This document shows, in pieces, positions 6,695 through 15,212 of a DNA stretch of 64,000 nucleotides. Position 1 is the first letter of the stretch. Every line of letters starts with the position of its first letter. Origin of the DNA: GCA-2861595 sp035525365 (GTDB taxonomy: Bacteria; Actinomycetota; Acidimicrobiia; Acidimicrobiales; GCA-2861595); assembly GCA_035525365.1 (NCBI GenBank), contig DATLEK010000090.1:1-64000 (forward strand). Reading direction: 5' to 3'. The notes beneath the pieces are model-generated. The model did not search any database, had not been told where the DNA came from, and saw only the letters and a program-made list of their open reading frames with translations. Position numbers and translations under genes: made by a program.

Positions 6695-8139
6695 CCGTGC
6701 GCGGGTTATGGCGAAAGTTTCGAAGTTGGCTGGCAGGCGACCGCCGTAACGCCGAACGCTCCGCCACTCCAGGCCCCACGGAACCCTCACGGCGCATCGA
6801 GATCCGGATTACTGTCGGTCTCTTCGACGACGTGCGTTACCACGTCGAGAACTTCACTCGAGGCGAGGAGGCAGGATTCCTCATATGTTCCATCAACAGC
6901 CTCGACGATCGAGATGTCCTTCTAGGAACTGAGTGGCACCCCATCCCAGAAGGTGCCATGGAACGCAACTCCCACGGGTCGGTGCTGTCGTGGAGCGCTG
7001 CATTCAACTCGGACGTGCTGCAGCGCGCTGTTAGTCTCAACGCGACGGCCGTGCTCGTCCACTCGCATGGCGACGCGGCACCTGAGTTCTCCTCCGACGA
7101 CCGTCGAAATGAGCGTGCCCTTTTCGGAGCCTTCAGCCGGCTTCTCGATCCCGTGCCGACGGGCACCCTTCTGCTCGGCCGCGGCCACGCGACGGGATCG
7201 TTCTGGCGCGGAGGACAAACCGACGGTCTCGCCTTCGAGCGGGTCGTCATCGTCGGACCCACGATCGAGTCCTGGTACTCGTCTCAGTACTCACTAGATG
7301 CGACGACACAACGTCGGCGGTTGAACCGGCAGACACAGGCGATCGGGCCCGAGAGCGACGCCAAGCTGCGACGGGCACAGGTTGCCATCGTCGGGGTCTC
7401 AGGTGGTGGCTCCCACGTCTTTCAGCAGCTCGCTCATCAAGGCGTAGGAACACTGATTCCCGTCGACGACCAAGTACTCGACGAGACGAACCTCGGGCGG
7501 CATGTGGGGGCCATCGACGCCGACGTCGACCACACGCTCAAGGTCGCAATCGCCCACAGATTGGCGTCAGGCGTCGATGCGGACATCCTGGTCGTCGAGG
7601 TTCCCGAACGATTCCCCTCGGCCGCGAGCATCGCAGCGTTGAAGCAAGCCGACATCGTGGTTGCGTGCCTCGATCGGTTCGATGCCCGCGAGGACGTGAA
7701 CGCCTTTTGTCGGCGCTACATGATCCCACTCATTGATGTGGGCATCTCCATCCGCTCGAGCGGCGAGCACCTAGCCCTCGCCGATGGGCAAGTCATCGTC
7801 TCGTTGCCCGGCCACGCATGCCTTCGGTGCTTCTTCGTCACTGACGCGATTCTTGAGTGGGAGCGTCGCGAGCACCCGGCCGGCTACGACGACAATCCCG
7901 CCGCCCCAGGCCAGCCTCAGGTCGTGTCAATGAACGGGGTGCTTGCCTCCGAAGCCTGCAACTGCGTGCTCGACCTCATCACGGGATACAGCGGTGGCCG
8001 TCGCGGCGCACGTCAATGGCAGTACGACGGCCGCACCGGAGAACTTCAGCCGTCAGACCTGCCCCCGCGCCGCGAGGACTGTCCCGCGTGCGCCCAAGAA
8101 GGCCTCGGCGACCCAGTCGTCGCAACGACCAGCGCTTGA
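6691..8139 (+). CDS. JAB/MPN peptidase-E1 (ThiF) fusion protein
   Basis: A 482-residue protein from GTG 6691 (overlapping the previous stop as GTGA). The N-terminal JAB domain (about 37-190) has a full JAMM zinc site: Glu59/60, H124-S-H126, then Ser134 and Asp137. The E1/ThiF domain (about 225-460) has the nucleotide-binding VAIVGVSGGGSH at 231-242, DDQVLDETNLGR at 259-270, and two CxxC pairs (377-380 and 464-467) for a structural zinc. The JAB domain should trim the Ubl tail or deconjugate products, and the E1 should adenylate the Ubl C-terminus. Having both in one chain couples processing to activation. A separate catalytic E1 cysteine cannot be pointed out with certainty. Confidence 0.85.
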   Translation: MTVRGLWRKFRSWLAGDRRNAERSATPGPTEPSRRIEIRITVGLFDDVRYHVENFTRGEEAGFLICSINSLDDRDVLLGTEWHPIPEGAMERNSHGSVLSWSAAFNSDVLQRAVSLNATAVLVHSHGDAAPEFSSDDRRNERALFGAFSRLLDPVPTGTLLLGRGHATGSFWRGGQTDGLAFERVVIVGPTIESWYSSQYSLDATTQRRRLNRQTQAIGPESDAKLRRAQVAIVGVSGGGSHVFQQLAHQGVGTLIPVDDQVLDETNLGRHVGAIDADVDHTLKVAIAHRLASGVDADILVVEVPERFPSAASIAALKQADIVVACLDRFDAREDVNAFCRRYMIPLIDVGISIRSSGEHLALADGQVIVSLPGHACLRCFFVTDAILEWERREHPAGYDDNPAAPGQPQVVSMNGVLASEACNCVLDLITGYSGGRRGARQWQYDGRTGELQPSDLPPRREDCPACAQEGLGDPVVATTSA

Positions 8140-8269
8140 TTGCAAGAAGCACTGCCGTTATAGGTTGCAGCTGAGGGCGTCCTTTGCCTCGCTCATCTGT
8201 CCTCAGCGCCGGTTCGCCATTCGAGCGCCCGCATCACCCATTGCTCACCGGCGGCCGGCGTCTGGACCA

Positions 8270-8776
8270 TCACTGACCGCCGGTCGTGGGACGGATGTCC
8301 TCGAAGACGCTCTTGAGGAGTCGTTCCGTATCTTCGGGTGAGAACCCCTCGATAGAGACCTCCTGGTCGTCCACCTTGACGGTGATCTTCCGGTGTCGGT
8401 GCCGCTGAAAAAACGCGTTCAACGCGGCAGCTGCTCCGGCGGCGCCGCCAGCCGCCGAGAGGACAGTAACTACGGTATGGGTCACGGAGTCGGCGAAACC
8501 CCCCAACTGAACTTCCATGCCCGCGGCCGAGAACGTGCCGCACAAGTCCTGGCCCACCGTCCATCCGTGGACGGTGTGGACATGAATATCTAAGTCGCTG
8601 AAGGTCGGACCGCTTGAGCGAAGGTCTAGAACGAGAGGCGTGTCTGGGGACTTCTCTTCGTCTTGCACTTCGTCGAGGGTATGCCGTGGACGGAGCCTCG
8701 TGGAGTCGTTGCAATCGCCAGCAAGTTGGCGCGTGCGGCGCGGTACAGCTCCGTGGGCGCCCCAGAACGCCGGCAT
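8270..8776 (-). CDS. EACC1-like effector-associated membrane protein
   Basis: Up to 168 residues. The core is LVLDLRSSGPTFSDL... (a beta-rich region), then a Gly/Ala-rich hydrophobic segment (about 108-125), then a basic turn and a C-terminal module ITVKVDDQEVSIEGFSPED that is characteristic of the effector-associated constant component EACC1. That family sits in modular bacterial conflict systems and links a variable effector to the membrane. The start is uncertain: ATG 8776, or GTG 8668 just before the conserved part. It is convergent with the Ubl operon. Whether it belongs to that system or is a separate fragment is not clear. Confidence 0.6.
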   Translation of the reverse strand: MPAFWGAHGAVPRRTRQLAGDCNDSTRLRPRHTLDEVQDEEKSPDTPLVLDLRSSGPTFSDLDIHVHTVHGWTVGQDLCGTFSAAGMEVQLGGFADSVTHTVVTVLSAAGGAAGAAAALNAFFQRHRHRKITVKVDDQEVSIEGFSPEDTERLLKSVFEDIRPTTGGQ

Positions 8777-8958
8777 GGCGACACGGACGACGGGTTACAC
8801 GCTGCCGACGGCTTGACTGTCGCCTCGGTGAATCGTGAAGGTTATGGGACGTCGGCCTCAGTCACCGCGACCGTACGCACGACCATCAAATTTGCCTGCG
8901 CAGTAGCGAAAGCGTGATGGTGCGTGGACGACCCGTGGGTGACCTTGTTGGCTAGGTC

Positions 8959-9357
8959 TCAGGCGGAACGAACGGCAGCACGAAGCTCAGCATTCTGCGG
9001 GCCGGGGACCTTTGGGTTCAGATAGCCGTCCATCTTCGCCTTGGCGTTCGACCGCTGGGGAGCAGGCTCGTCGCTGGAGGTCATCTCCGGTCGGTAAACG
9101 AGATTTGCGAGGTCGATCACGATCTCTCGAGCGCGTCGGCCTACGTCCTGCCAGTCGTCCATTTCCTCGCCGGATACCAGCTCACGTCTCAAGCCGTCGA
9201 TGCGGCCGTCGAGACCGTCCCAGGCCTCGTGGGTCGCTCCCCATCTTCCAGGGTGGCTCCAGATCGGGTGCGCCTCGGCGAGGAGGTGTCTGGGAACGAC
9301 GTCGTCGAAGACCTCCTTTCGCTCCGACCACACTTGGTAGTGGCCGGCATTCGGCAC
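8959..9357 (-). CDS. hypothetical protein, 132 aa
   Basis: A 132-residue protein, mainly helical, with many acidic and tryptophan residues (for example SHPGRWGATHEAWDGLDGRI around 34-53) and a short basic tail ending in AELRAAVRSA. No ribosome site is convincing at ATG 9357. About 170 bp upstream hold no gene, so the reading frame may be the surviving part of a longer gene. It separates the defence region from the start of the conjugation module. Confidence 0.5.
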   Translation of the reverse strand: MPNAGHYQVWSERKEVFDDVVPRHLLAEAHPIWSHPGRWGATHEAWDGLDGRIDGLRRELVSGEEMDDWQDVGRRAREIVIDLANLVYRPEMTSSDEPAPQRSNAKAKMDGYLNPKVPGPQNAELRAAVRSA

Positions 9358-9531
9358 CCACTGGCCGACAGCGGGCAGTTTCAGATGGCCACCGACAATG
9401 GGCGAACCAGATCCAGAGACGCTGGGGCGCTGTCGTATGACGGGCGCGCCGGTTTCTCGAATCGTCTCTCACGGCGACGGCGGTGCAGCGGGAACGAGCG
9501 GCGCTCCCAGCTAACCGGCTTTCGAGCGTGC

Positions 9532-9720
9532 CTACGACCGGCGGTGGTCGACGCAGTGGTCCACCGCCCATTTTCGAATCTCGTCCGGAACGAACCTGAT
9601 GGTCCCGCCGATCTTAAGAAACGGAATCCGTCGGCCCTGCTGCCAGCCCCTCAGCGTCCGCTCCGACACGCTGAGGAAGCGAGCGGCATCGTGGGTTGTC
9701 CAGAGACGCTCAGCCGACAT
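9532..9720 (-). CDS. excisionase/AlpA-type helix-turn-helix protein
   Basis: A 62-residue MerR-like HTH_17 protein: WTTHDAARFLSVSERTLRGW (about 5-24), then GRRIPFLKIGGTIRFVPDEI, the winged part with the usual basic contact residues. Such proteins act as excisionases or as regulators of mobile elements. ATG 9720 is used; GTG 9729 would add three residues. It overlaps the end of the upstream HTH gene by 11 nt, and the two probably form one transcript with 9925-10188 and the VirB4 gene. Confidence 0.8.
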   Translation of the reverse strand: MSAERLWTTHDAARFLSVSERTLRGWQQGRRIPFLKIGGTIRFVPDEIRKWAVDHCVDHRRS

Positions 9721-9928
9721 GCTCGCCACGACGAAGGAAGCGGTGGATCTCCGACGCGGGGATGCGCCACTGACGATGCAACTTCACGGCGCGGATCTCG
9801 CCCTGCTCGATCCAGGCCCGGACGGTCCTCGGTTTTACCGCCAGCGTTTCTGCCACCTCCTGGGCCGTGTAGTGGGGTTCGATGCGCCCCCGGAATCGCG
9901 AGCTGGCGGGTGTCGTGGCCGTGCTCAT
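9710..9928 (-). CDS. excisionase-type helix-turn-helix protein
   Basis: A 72-residue protein with an HTH_17 domain: YTAQEVAETLAVKPRTVRAW (about 19-38), then GEIRAVKLHRQWRIPASEIHRFL. It is a second, diverged member of the family found directly downstream, which suggests an ancient tandem duplication or a heteromeric regulator pair. It overlaps its upstream neighbour by 4 nt. It probably controls transfer or excision genes of the element. Confidence 0.8.
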   Translation of the reverse strand: MSTATTPASSRFRGRIEPHYTAQEVAETLAVKPRTVRAWIEQGEIRAVKLHRQWRIPASEIHRFLRRGEHVG

Positions 9929-10188
9929 CGGGAGTGATCCTTTCGGTTGCCGTTTCGACTCTGCGCTACCCGTTCAATCCGGTCCCGTCGGAATGTTCGA
10001 GCCATGGCGTGGCCCGGTGGTCCTCCGTAGACCTCGATCTCGACGACCTCTTGGGTTCTTTCATCGACCCTGATCGACCGCACCACGGCCTTGAACCCGT
10101 TGCGCCGGCCCGGTGTTGCTTTCACCTTCACCACGTCGCCGACGCGGATGAAGTTCCGCCCGGCTCGGTACTGTTGCACCTTCACCAT
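9925..10188 (-). CDS. small basic KOW/SH3-like protein
   Basis: An 87-residue protein with a strong ribosome site (AAGGAGAGCG before ATG 10188). Residues 14-60 look like a small beta-barrel (FIRVGDVVKVKATPGRRNGF...AVVRSIRVDE), followed by MARTFRRDRIERVAQSRNG. Beta-barrel plus basic tail suggests nucleic-acid binding, but no function is established. It is located 22 nt after the VirB4 gene and overlaps the HTH gene by 4 nt, so it is part of the transfer operon. Confidence 0.6.
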   Translation of the reverse strand: MVKVQQYRAGRNFIRVGDVVKVKATPGRRNGFKAVVRSIRVDERTQEVVEIEVYGGPPGHAMARTFRRDRIERVAQSRNGNRKDHSR

Positions 10189-10210
10189 CGCTCTCCTTCC
10201 TTGAACCCGG

Positions 10211-11461
10211 TCATGCTGCGGTTGTGGGCATCGGGGCCATTCGGCTGTCGGTGTACGTGATCGATTGCTCGTACTCGGTCATCTCGTGGGTCACGTCGTG
10301 GCTGGTGCGGCCGACCTTCCAGATGGCGTTAGCTGTCTCGAGGCCGGGCAGTCGGTCGCGGTCGCCATCGGTGAGGCCCAGCGCATCGGCCATCTCGGGG
10401 ACTTCGCCCTTGGCGTGGCCGTAGATAATCCTCGTCTCGGTGTCCGACAGAAGCCCCTTGGCCAATTGGACCTGCTCCGATGAGGCCTCGCCGGCCGACG
10501 CCAGGTCGGTGAGGCGGTGGATGACCAACACGTTGGACACGCCGAACTGGCGGGCCAGCTTGAGGCTCGACCGCAGCCACCGCCCCGTCGGCAGGTGATT
10601 GAGCAGCCGCCACGCCTCGTCGAGCACGATGTAGCGGTGCTTGTAGCTGGGGCGCGAAACGGCGGCCTGGATCCACGCCGTGGCACACGCCATGAGGATG
10701 GCCAACCCGTCGTCCTCCAGGAACTGCGACAGGTCGAGCACGACAAGCGGCCCGTCCCAGTCCACCTCGACGGTGGTGGTCCCGTCGAACATCCCACCCA
10801 GATCGCCGTCGCAGAGCCGGCGCAGTTCCAGGGCGATGTCGTAGCTGGATCGAGCCAACTCCGCAGGCGTCGTGCGGATGTCACCGGCTCCGGCGCGACT
10901 CGGGTCCATCAAAGCCGTCGCCACCATCGACAAAGTCGGTACCGCCTCACCCGCGCACGCGGTAACGAGAGCGATTCGGCACGCGGCCCGCTCGATGGGA
11001 TGCAGGTCCCGCTTGAGCGCGGCAGTGGCGATCGATTGCAACAGCATGAGGCGTCGCCGCTGCACCTCCTGTGGTCCAAGATCCTCCGCGCCGGGGCCGG
11101 CATCAAGGGGATTGAGCCGGACCGATTTTCCGGCGCTGAGGCGGATGGGCTCCACGCCGAGGGCGGCGGCCAGAGGTCCGTACTCGCCCTTCGGATCCAG
11201 TACCGCGGCGCGGCGATCAAACAGAGCGCCGCGCAACACCAGGGTCTTGACCAACGCGCTCTTGCCCCGCCCGAGCTGGCCGGAGACAAGCAGGTTCGGA
11301 TTGGTCAGGTACTTGGGATACAGCTCCCAGGGGTCGAAGCAGAATGAGCCGGAGTTGCTCCGGCCGATGTACTTGGCCTCGCTCCCCAGCCCTCCCCCGG
11401 CCATGAACGGGTAAAGACACTGGAGATGTGCCGTGGTGGCCCGATGTGCCGGCCTGCCCAT
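10211..11461 (-). CDS. VirB4/TraC-like conjugation ATPase
   Basis: A 416-residue ATPase. Walker A is SGQLGRGKSALVK (about 60-72) and Walker B is YIVLDEAWRLL (about 275-285), followed by the VirB4-type LARQFGVSNVLVIHRLTD segment with the sensor residues. The C-terminal part (LPGLETANAIWKVGRTSH) is typical of TraC-like proteins. Only the ATPase half is present; the N-terminal half of a classical VirB4 appears to be supplied by the upstream SCO6880-type protein. ATG 11461 follows TAGGAGGG. It powers substrate or pilin handling at the inner membrane face of the type IV secretion channel. Confidence 0.85.
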   Translation of the reverse strand: MGRPAHRATTAHLQCLYPFMAGGGLGSEAKYIGRSNSGSFCFDPWELYPKYLTNPNLLVSGQLGRGKSALVKTLVLRGALFDRRAAVLDPKGEYGPLAAALGVEPIRLSAGKSVRLNPLDAGPGAEDLGPQEVQRRRLMLLQSIATAALKRDLHPIERAACRIALVTACAGEAVPTLSMVATALMDPSRAGAGDIRTTPAELARSSYDIALELRRLCDGDLGGMFDGTTTVEVDWDGPLVVLDLSQFLEDDGLAILMACATAWIQAAVSRPSYKHRYIVLDEAWRLLNHLPTGRWLRSSLKLARQFGVSNVLVIHRLTDLASAGEASSEQVQLAKGLLSDTETRIIYGHAKGEVPEMADALGLTDGDRDRLPGLETANAIWKVGRTSHDVTHEMTEYEQSITYTDSRMAPMPTTAA

Positions 11462-11471
11462 CGCCGCCCTC

Positions 11472-12977
11472 CTACCGCAGGCCCCGCCCGAGGGGCAGGG
11501 TGTAGGTGAAGGCCTCGTCCTGTTCGCCGTAGAGGCGGCGCAGCTCGATCTGTACGTCGAAGCCGAGGTTCTCGATCTCGCCCGCCGCCGCGTGGAGGCC
11601 CTCGATATTGGGAGCGGTGACGCTGACGTAGGCGCTGAAGCGACACTCGGCGTGGCCGCTGGCCAGCTCAGCCTCCCGGGCGAGGATGTCCTCGTGCTCG
11701 CGCCGGCGCCGGGCTGAGGGCAGATAACCCGCCTTGGCCCGAAGCTCCTCATCGGCGACATGGCCGGCGTGGGCGGACTCCACCGCCCGCGCCGCCTTGG
11801 ACGGCGCCACCGGCTCCATCACCACGGCCACGGCGTGCATGGAGTTCGGGCGCACCAGCAGGGGGTGGAGGAAGGCGGAATGCACGTCTCGACGGGGCAG
11901 CTCTGCCACCCAATACGTGGCGTGCAACCCCGAGTCGGTGCGGTAGTGGTCCCACGCCACCTCGGTGGCCAGCGGCCAGGCGTTGCGCCCCTTGGCGCCA
12001 CCGCGGTCGGTGTCCTGGCGGGACCGCCGTGCCATGGGACGAGCCGAGCCCGGGTCGAAGGCGGACCGCAGGCACCCGGCCAACTGACGGGGACCGAGGA
12101 GGCCGATCACCTTGACGTCGGCCTGGTGGAGACGGTCGGACAAAGTGGTGAGTTCGCGAAGCAGCACCTCGCACGCTCCCTTGTCCCCGCCGCCGCCCTG
12201 GTGGATGGCACGCCGTGCCTTGCGGGCACCGATGCTGACCACCACGTAGACATCGTGGTGCTGGCTGACCGGCCCCGCGGCGGCGATCAGTTCCCGGTAG
12301 GAGGCGTGGATGGGATGGTCGGGATCGAGGGCGGCGTTGTTGTCGAGGTAGGCATGCAGGGCATCGCCGTCCTCGGGCACGGTGCGTTCCACCCACGCCA
12401 CACGCGTTACCGGCGAACCCTCCTGGGCGCAGGCGGCGATGGCCTGTCCCCACAGCGCGCACAGCCGGTCCTGCTCCGCGGCGTCAAGGAGGGCGAAGGC
12501 ATGCCCTCGGCAGGAGATGACGCCAGTGAAGGTGCCCGCTCGTGCATCCTTGGCTACCGCGACATCCCTGCCACCGACGCGGCTGATGCGAAGCAGGGTC
12601 ATGCCGGCGAGCGGCGGCGGGGGGGCGGCGCGCTCGCCCTGTCCTTCCCGATCGCCGAGCAGCGGGACCGGAGACACCCAGCGCAGCTGGCCCCGGGCCC
12701 GCTTCAGCCACCACCGCGCCACCACCGGGGCCCACTCGTCGAGGTTGCGCCGGCGCACCCGCACGACGGCGACGGGCACTCCCACGAGGAATGCCGTCAT
12801 GGCCAGGCCGAGCCCGAGGGCGGTGGGGACCGCCATCAGGACGAGGAGGGCCACCACCACGGTGGTGCCCAGCAGGGCGACCTGGGGGACTCGCAGCCCG
12901 AGCAGCAGCGCCCGGTGGTCAGGGCCGGGGAACCGGAACGTGGCGGCAGGGGGCGGCTGGCTCACACGCACATTCAT
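11472..12977 (-). CDS. SCO6880/PrgI family conjugal transfer protein
   Basis: A 501-residue protein with two adjacent transmembrane helices near the N-terminus (about 33-50 and 53-75) and a large cytosolic domain. This layout and the C-terminal motif DEELRAKAGYLPSARRRRE fit the SCO6880 family, which fuses a PrgI-like membrane part to a VirB4 N-terminal-like domain. It lies immediately upstream of the ATPase, so the pair probably reconstitutes a split VirB3-VirB4 unit. Its start overlaps the stop of the preceding TrbL-like gene by 4 nt. Confidence 0.8.
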   Translation of the reverse strand: MNVRVSQPPPAATFRFPGPDHRALLLGLRVPQVALLGTTVVVALLVLMAVPTALGLGLAMTAFLVGVPVAVVRVRRRNLDEWAPVVARWWLKRARGQLRWVSPVPLLGDREGQGERAAPPPPLAGMTLLRISRVGGRDVAVAKDARAGTFTGVISCRGHAFALLDAAEQDRLCALWGQAIAACAQEGSPVTRVAWVERTVPEDGDALHAYLDNNAALDPDHPIHASYRELIAAAGPVSQHHDVYVVVSIGARKARRAIHQGGGGDKGACEVLLRELTTLSDRLHQADVKVIGLLGPRQLAGCLRSAFDPGSARPMARRSRQDTDRGGAKGRNAWPLATEVAWDHYRTDSGLHATYWVAELPRRDVHSAFLHPLLVRPNSMHAVAVVMEPVAPSKAARAVESAHAGHVADEELRAKAGYLPSARRRREHEDILAREAELASGHAECRFSAYVSVTAPNIEGLHAAAGEIENLGFDVQIELRRLYGEQDEAFTYTLPLGRGLR

Positions 12978-14458
12978 TTGGCGTTGCCCCCATCACCGGG
13001 CGGCGTCACGTTCTCCGCAGCGTTGGTGGCACGGGTGACGGCGGCGTTCTTCGCCGTCCGGGCGGCGGTGCTGGCCACCGCTGCACCGGCGCCGACTGGC
13101 CCCGACACCGCTCCGGCTGCGGATCCTGATCCGCCGGCGATCCCACCTCGACCGGCGCCGGACCCGACCGCAGAACCTCCGGCCCCGCCTCCCACACTCG
13201 TTCGGGCGACTCCCGCACCACCGGAGGGCCGCCCGCCACGCCCACCCGGAGCTGGTGGCGAGTTCTCCCCCGGGCGGGGTCCAAAGCCCGAGCCGCCTCC
13301 CCCGCCGGCCGACGACGAGGATCGCGAACCCGAGCTGGCCAGTTGACGGGCGTAGAACACACTGGAGGTACGGGGCACCGCAGCCTTCGCACCTCGGCGA
13401 CCCTGGCCCTCCAGCGACGAGATGGCCGCCATCGAAGCGATGGGGATGAGCTTGAACAGAGCGAATGGCGCGTAGGCGGCGAGCAGGAGCATCCCCGCTC
13501 CCGCCACGAGCGCGCCCAGTCCCTGCTGGGCGGCAAGGGCCGAGCCGGCCAGCGACAGGGCAGCGACGATCACCAGCTTGGAGAGCACCAGAGCCACGAT
13601 CACCTCCACCAGGCGCCGCAGCCAGGACGAAAGCGCGGGCCAGATGTAGGTGGCGAAGCCGATGGGCAGGAACAACACGGTCAGGTAGATGGCGGCCTCG
13701 CGGACCAACAGTTCCAGCCACACGACGAAAGCGGTGAAGGCCATGAACAGCGCCAGCAGGGCGACGCCGAAGAGACCCGCCGCGCCGCCAACGCCGGACA
13801 CCACGGTGACCGGATTGACGAGGGTGGCCACGATTCCGGAGAGGAAGTTCTTGCTGTCGGCTCCGAGCCCCCCGGCTAGGAAGAGGCAGGCCTGGTCGGT
13901 GGCCCCGAGGAAGAGACCGACCAGGCTGACGGCCGCCGCGGTCCCGATGGCGGCGATGGGCAGGTTGGCCACGGCGCGACCCAACAGGGCCAGGGACTGG
14001 CTGAACACCGCGTGCAGCACGGCCAGGATGAGCATGGGCGCGAACACGCTGAGCCCGACCAGGGCCATCTTGTCGTAGTGCCCAAGAAACCAGGGCCGCC
14101 CGCCCTCACCGGTACCGGCGAGGTTCACCTCGGTGCCACTAAAGATGGCCCGTCCCGCTTGTTCGAGAAATCCGGCGGCACCAGAAGCGATCCAGCGGGC
14201 GAAACCCTCGGTCACATCACCGGCGATGGCCGCGGGGATGCCGGTGACGGCGTCGATGGCGCCTCCAATGGCGCCGGGAACAGAGCACACGGCGCCCACC
14301 AGCGGGACGTCGCACGCACTGGGCGCCGCTGCTGCCGCCAGGACGGGTCGTCCGGCGGGCAGTCCAGCGCCCGCCGGTGAGACCCCGAATCCGACCAGGA
14401 CGGCAACTACACAGCCGCAAGCCATGGCCGCGGCGATCGCCCTACGTCGAGGGGACAT
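12974..14458 (-). CDS. TrbL/VirB6-like conjugal transfer membrane protein
   Basis: About 494 residues from ATG 14458 (GGGAGGG upstream). It begins with a hydrophobic signal/anchor segment and is followed by five to seven membrane helices between about 100 and 340, including the LFGVALLALFMAFTAFVVWL region typical of TrbL/VirB6 channel proteins. The last 140 residues are a Gly/Ser/Pro/Ala-rich low-complexity tail with many short repeats. It should form the inner membrane pore of the mating channel. Longer in-frame extension to 15187 overlaps the upstream gene antiphase and is rejected. The gene overlaps both neighbours. Confidence 0.8.
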   Translation of the reverse strand: MSPRRRAIAAAMACGCVVAVLVGFGVSPAGAGLPAGRPVLAAAAAPSACDVPLVGAVCSVPGAIGGAIDAVTGIPAAIAGDVTEGFARWIASGAAGFLEQAGRAIFSGTEVNLAGTGEGGRPWFLGHYDKMALVGLSVFAPMLILAVLHAVFSQSLALLGRAVANLPIAAIGTAAAVSLVGLFLGATDQACLFLAGGLGADSKNFLSGIVATLVNPVTVVSGVGGAAGLFGVALLALFMAFTAFVVWLELLVREAAIYLTVLFLPIGFATYIWPALSSWLRRLVEVIVALVLSKLVIVAALSLAGSALAAQQGLGALVAGAGMLLLAAYAPFALFKLIPIASMAAISSLEGQGRRGAKAAVPRTSSVFYARQLASSGSRSSSSAGGGGGSGFGPRPGENSPPAPGGRGGRPSGGAGVARTSVGGGAGGSAVGSGAGRGGIAGGSGSAAGAVSGPVGAGAAVASTAARTAKNAAVTRATNAAENVTPPGDGGNAK

Positions 14459-15212
14459 ACCGGTAGCCCTCCCAACCGTTGATGGCCGCCAGCACCTCGG
14501 CCGGATCGGTGGGTGCATCGAGGCTGACGGCGGGCACGGGACCGGGGGTTCGACTCCACGACCACAGGCGCCAGTCGTCGCCCTCCCACGCCAGTTCCAC
14601 GAGATTGGTCGACCACACCTCGGTGGCCTGGGTACGGCCCTCGATGAGCACGATTCCGAGGCTCCACACCTCGACCTCGGCGCGAGCGGGATCGAAGCGG
14701 GACAGGCGGTAGGCGACAGGGATTTCCCGGAGGAACGCCCGGGCGCTGGGCAGAGCGGCGCGTGCCTCGCCGACGACGGTGTCGAGGAAGACCATGCTGG
14801 CAATGGTCTGGTCGACGATGCCGGGCGCGGCGTCGGCCGCCATGCGGCGCACGGCTCGCTCGCGGGCTCCGGCCTCGCCGAGGGCCAGGCCGTGCAGGCT
14901 CGACAGATAGGTAGTTGCCGCGGCCACCGCTCCGTTCTCGCTCCGGGCGAATCCAACCGGTACACCGGCGTCTGAGGTGCGGGGACCAGGATTGTCAGCC
15001 GCGCTGGCACCGAGTGGGGGGGCGGGGACAGCGGAGCCGGACACCGCCGGCGCCACTCGTGCAGGGGTTGCCGCCGCGCTCCGGGTCGGTGTGGCGTCAT
15101 CGCTCTGGCGGGGACCGGTGGCGCGTGCGACCACGAGGGCGACAACAACCGCCAGCGTGACGACGCCCAACGCCCACAAGCCGGCACGACGTCGGCGTTG
15201 AGTTGCGGCCAT
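14442..15212 (-). CDS. VirB8/TcpC-like conjugation protein (putative)
   Basis: A 256-residue protein with a short basic N-terminus, one transmembrane helix (about 10-30), an Ala/Pro/Thr-rich linker, and a soluble domain (about 95-245) with the look of an NTF2-like fold: a helical start (VAAATTYLSSLHGLALGEAG), then strands ending in GDDWRLWSW. Single-pass plus NTF2-like domain is the architecture of VirB8/TcpC proteins, which nucleate the channel in the periplasm or cell wall space. Its start shares one base with the stop of the pilin-like gene (TGATG) and its end overlaps TrbL by 17 nt. Confidence 0.7.
   Translation of the reverse strand: MAATQRRRRAGLWALGVVTLAVVVALVVARATGPRQSDDATPTRSAAATPARVAPAVSGSAVPAPPLGASAADNPGPRTSDAGVPVGFARSENGAVAAATTYLSSLHGLALGEAGARERAVRRMAADAAPGIVDQTIASMVFLDTVVGEARAALPSARAFLREIPVAYRLSRFDPARAEVEVWSLGIVLIEGRTQATEVWSTNLVELAWEGDDWRLWSWSRTPGPVPAVSLDAPTDPAEVLAAINGWEGYRYVPST

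Noticed and set aside
1..9357. Integron cassette array
   Set aside because: There is no integrase, genes lie on both strands, several genes form operons, and the attC-like boxes are imperfect.
11760..13346. 528-codon plus-strand frame
   Set aside because: It is antisense to the SCO6880 and TrbL-like genes and has a low-complexity composition.
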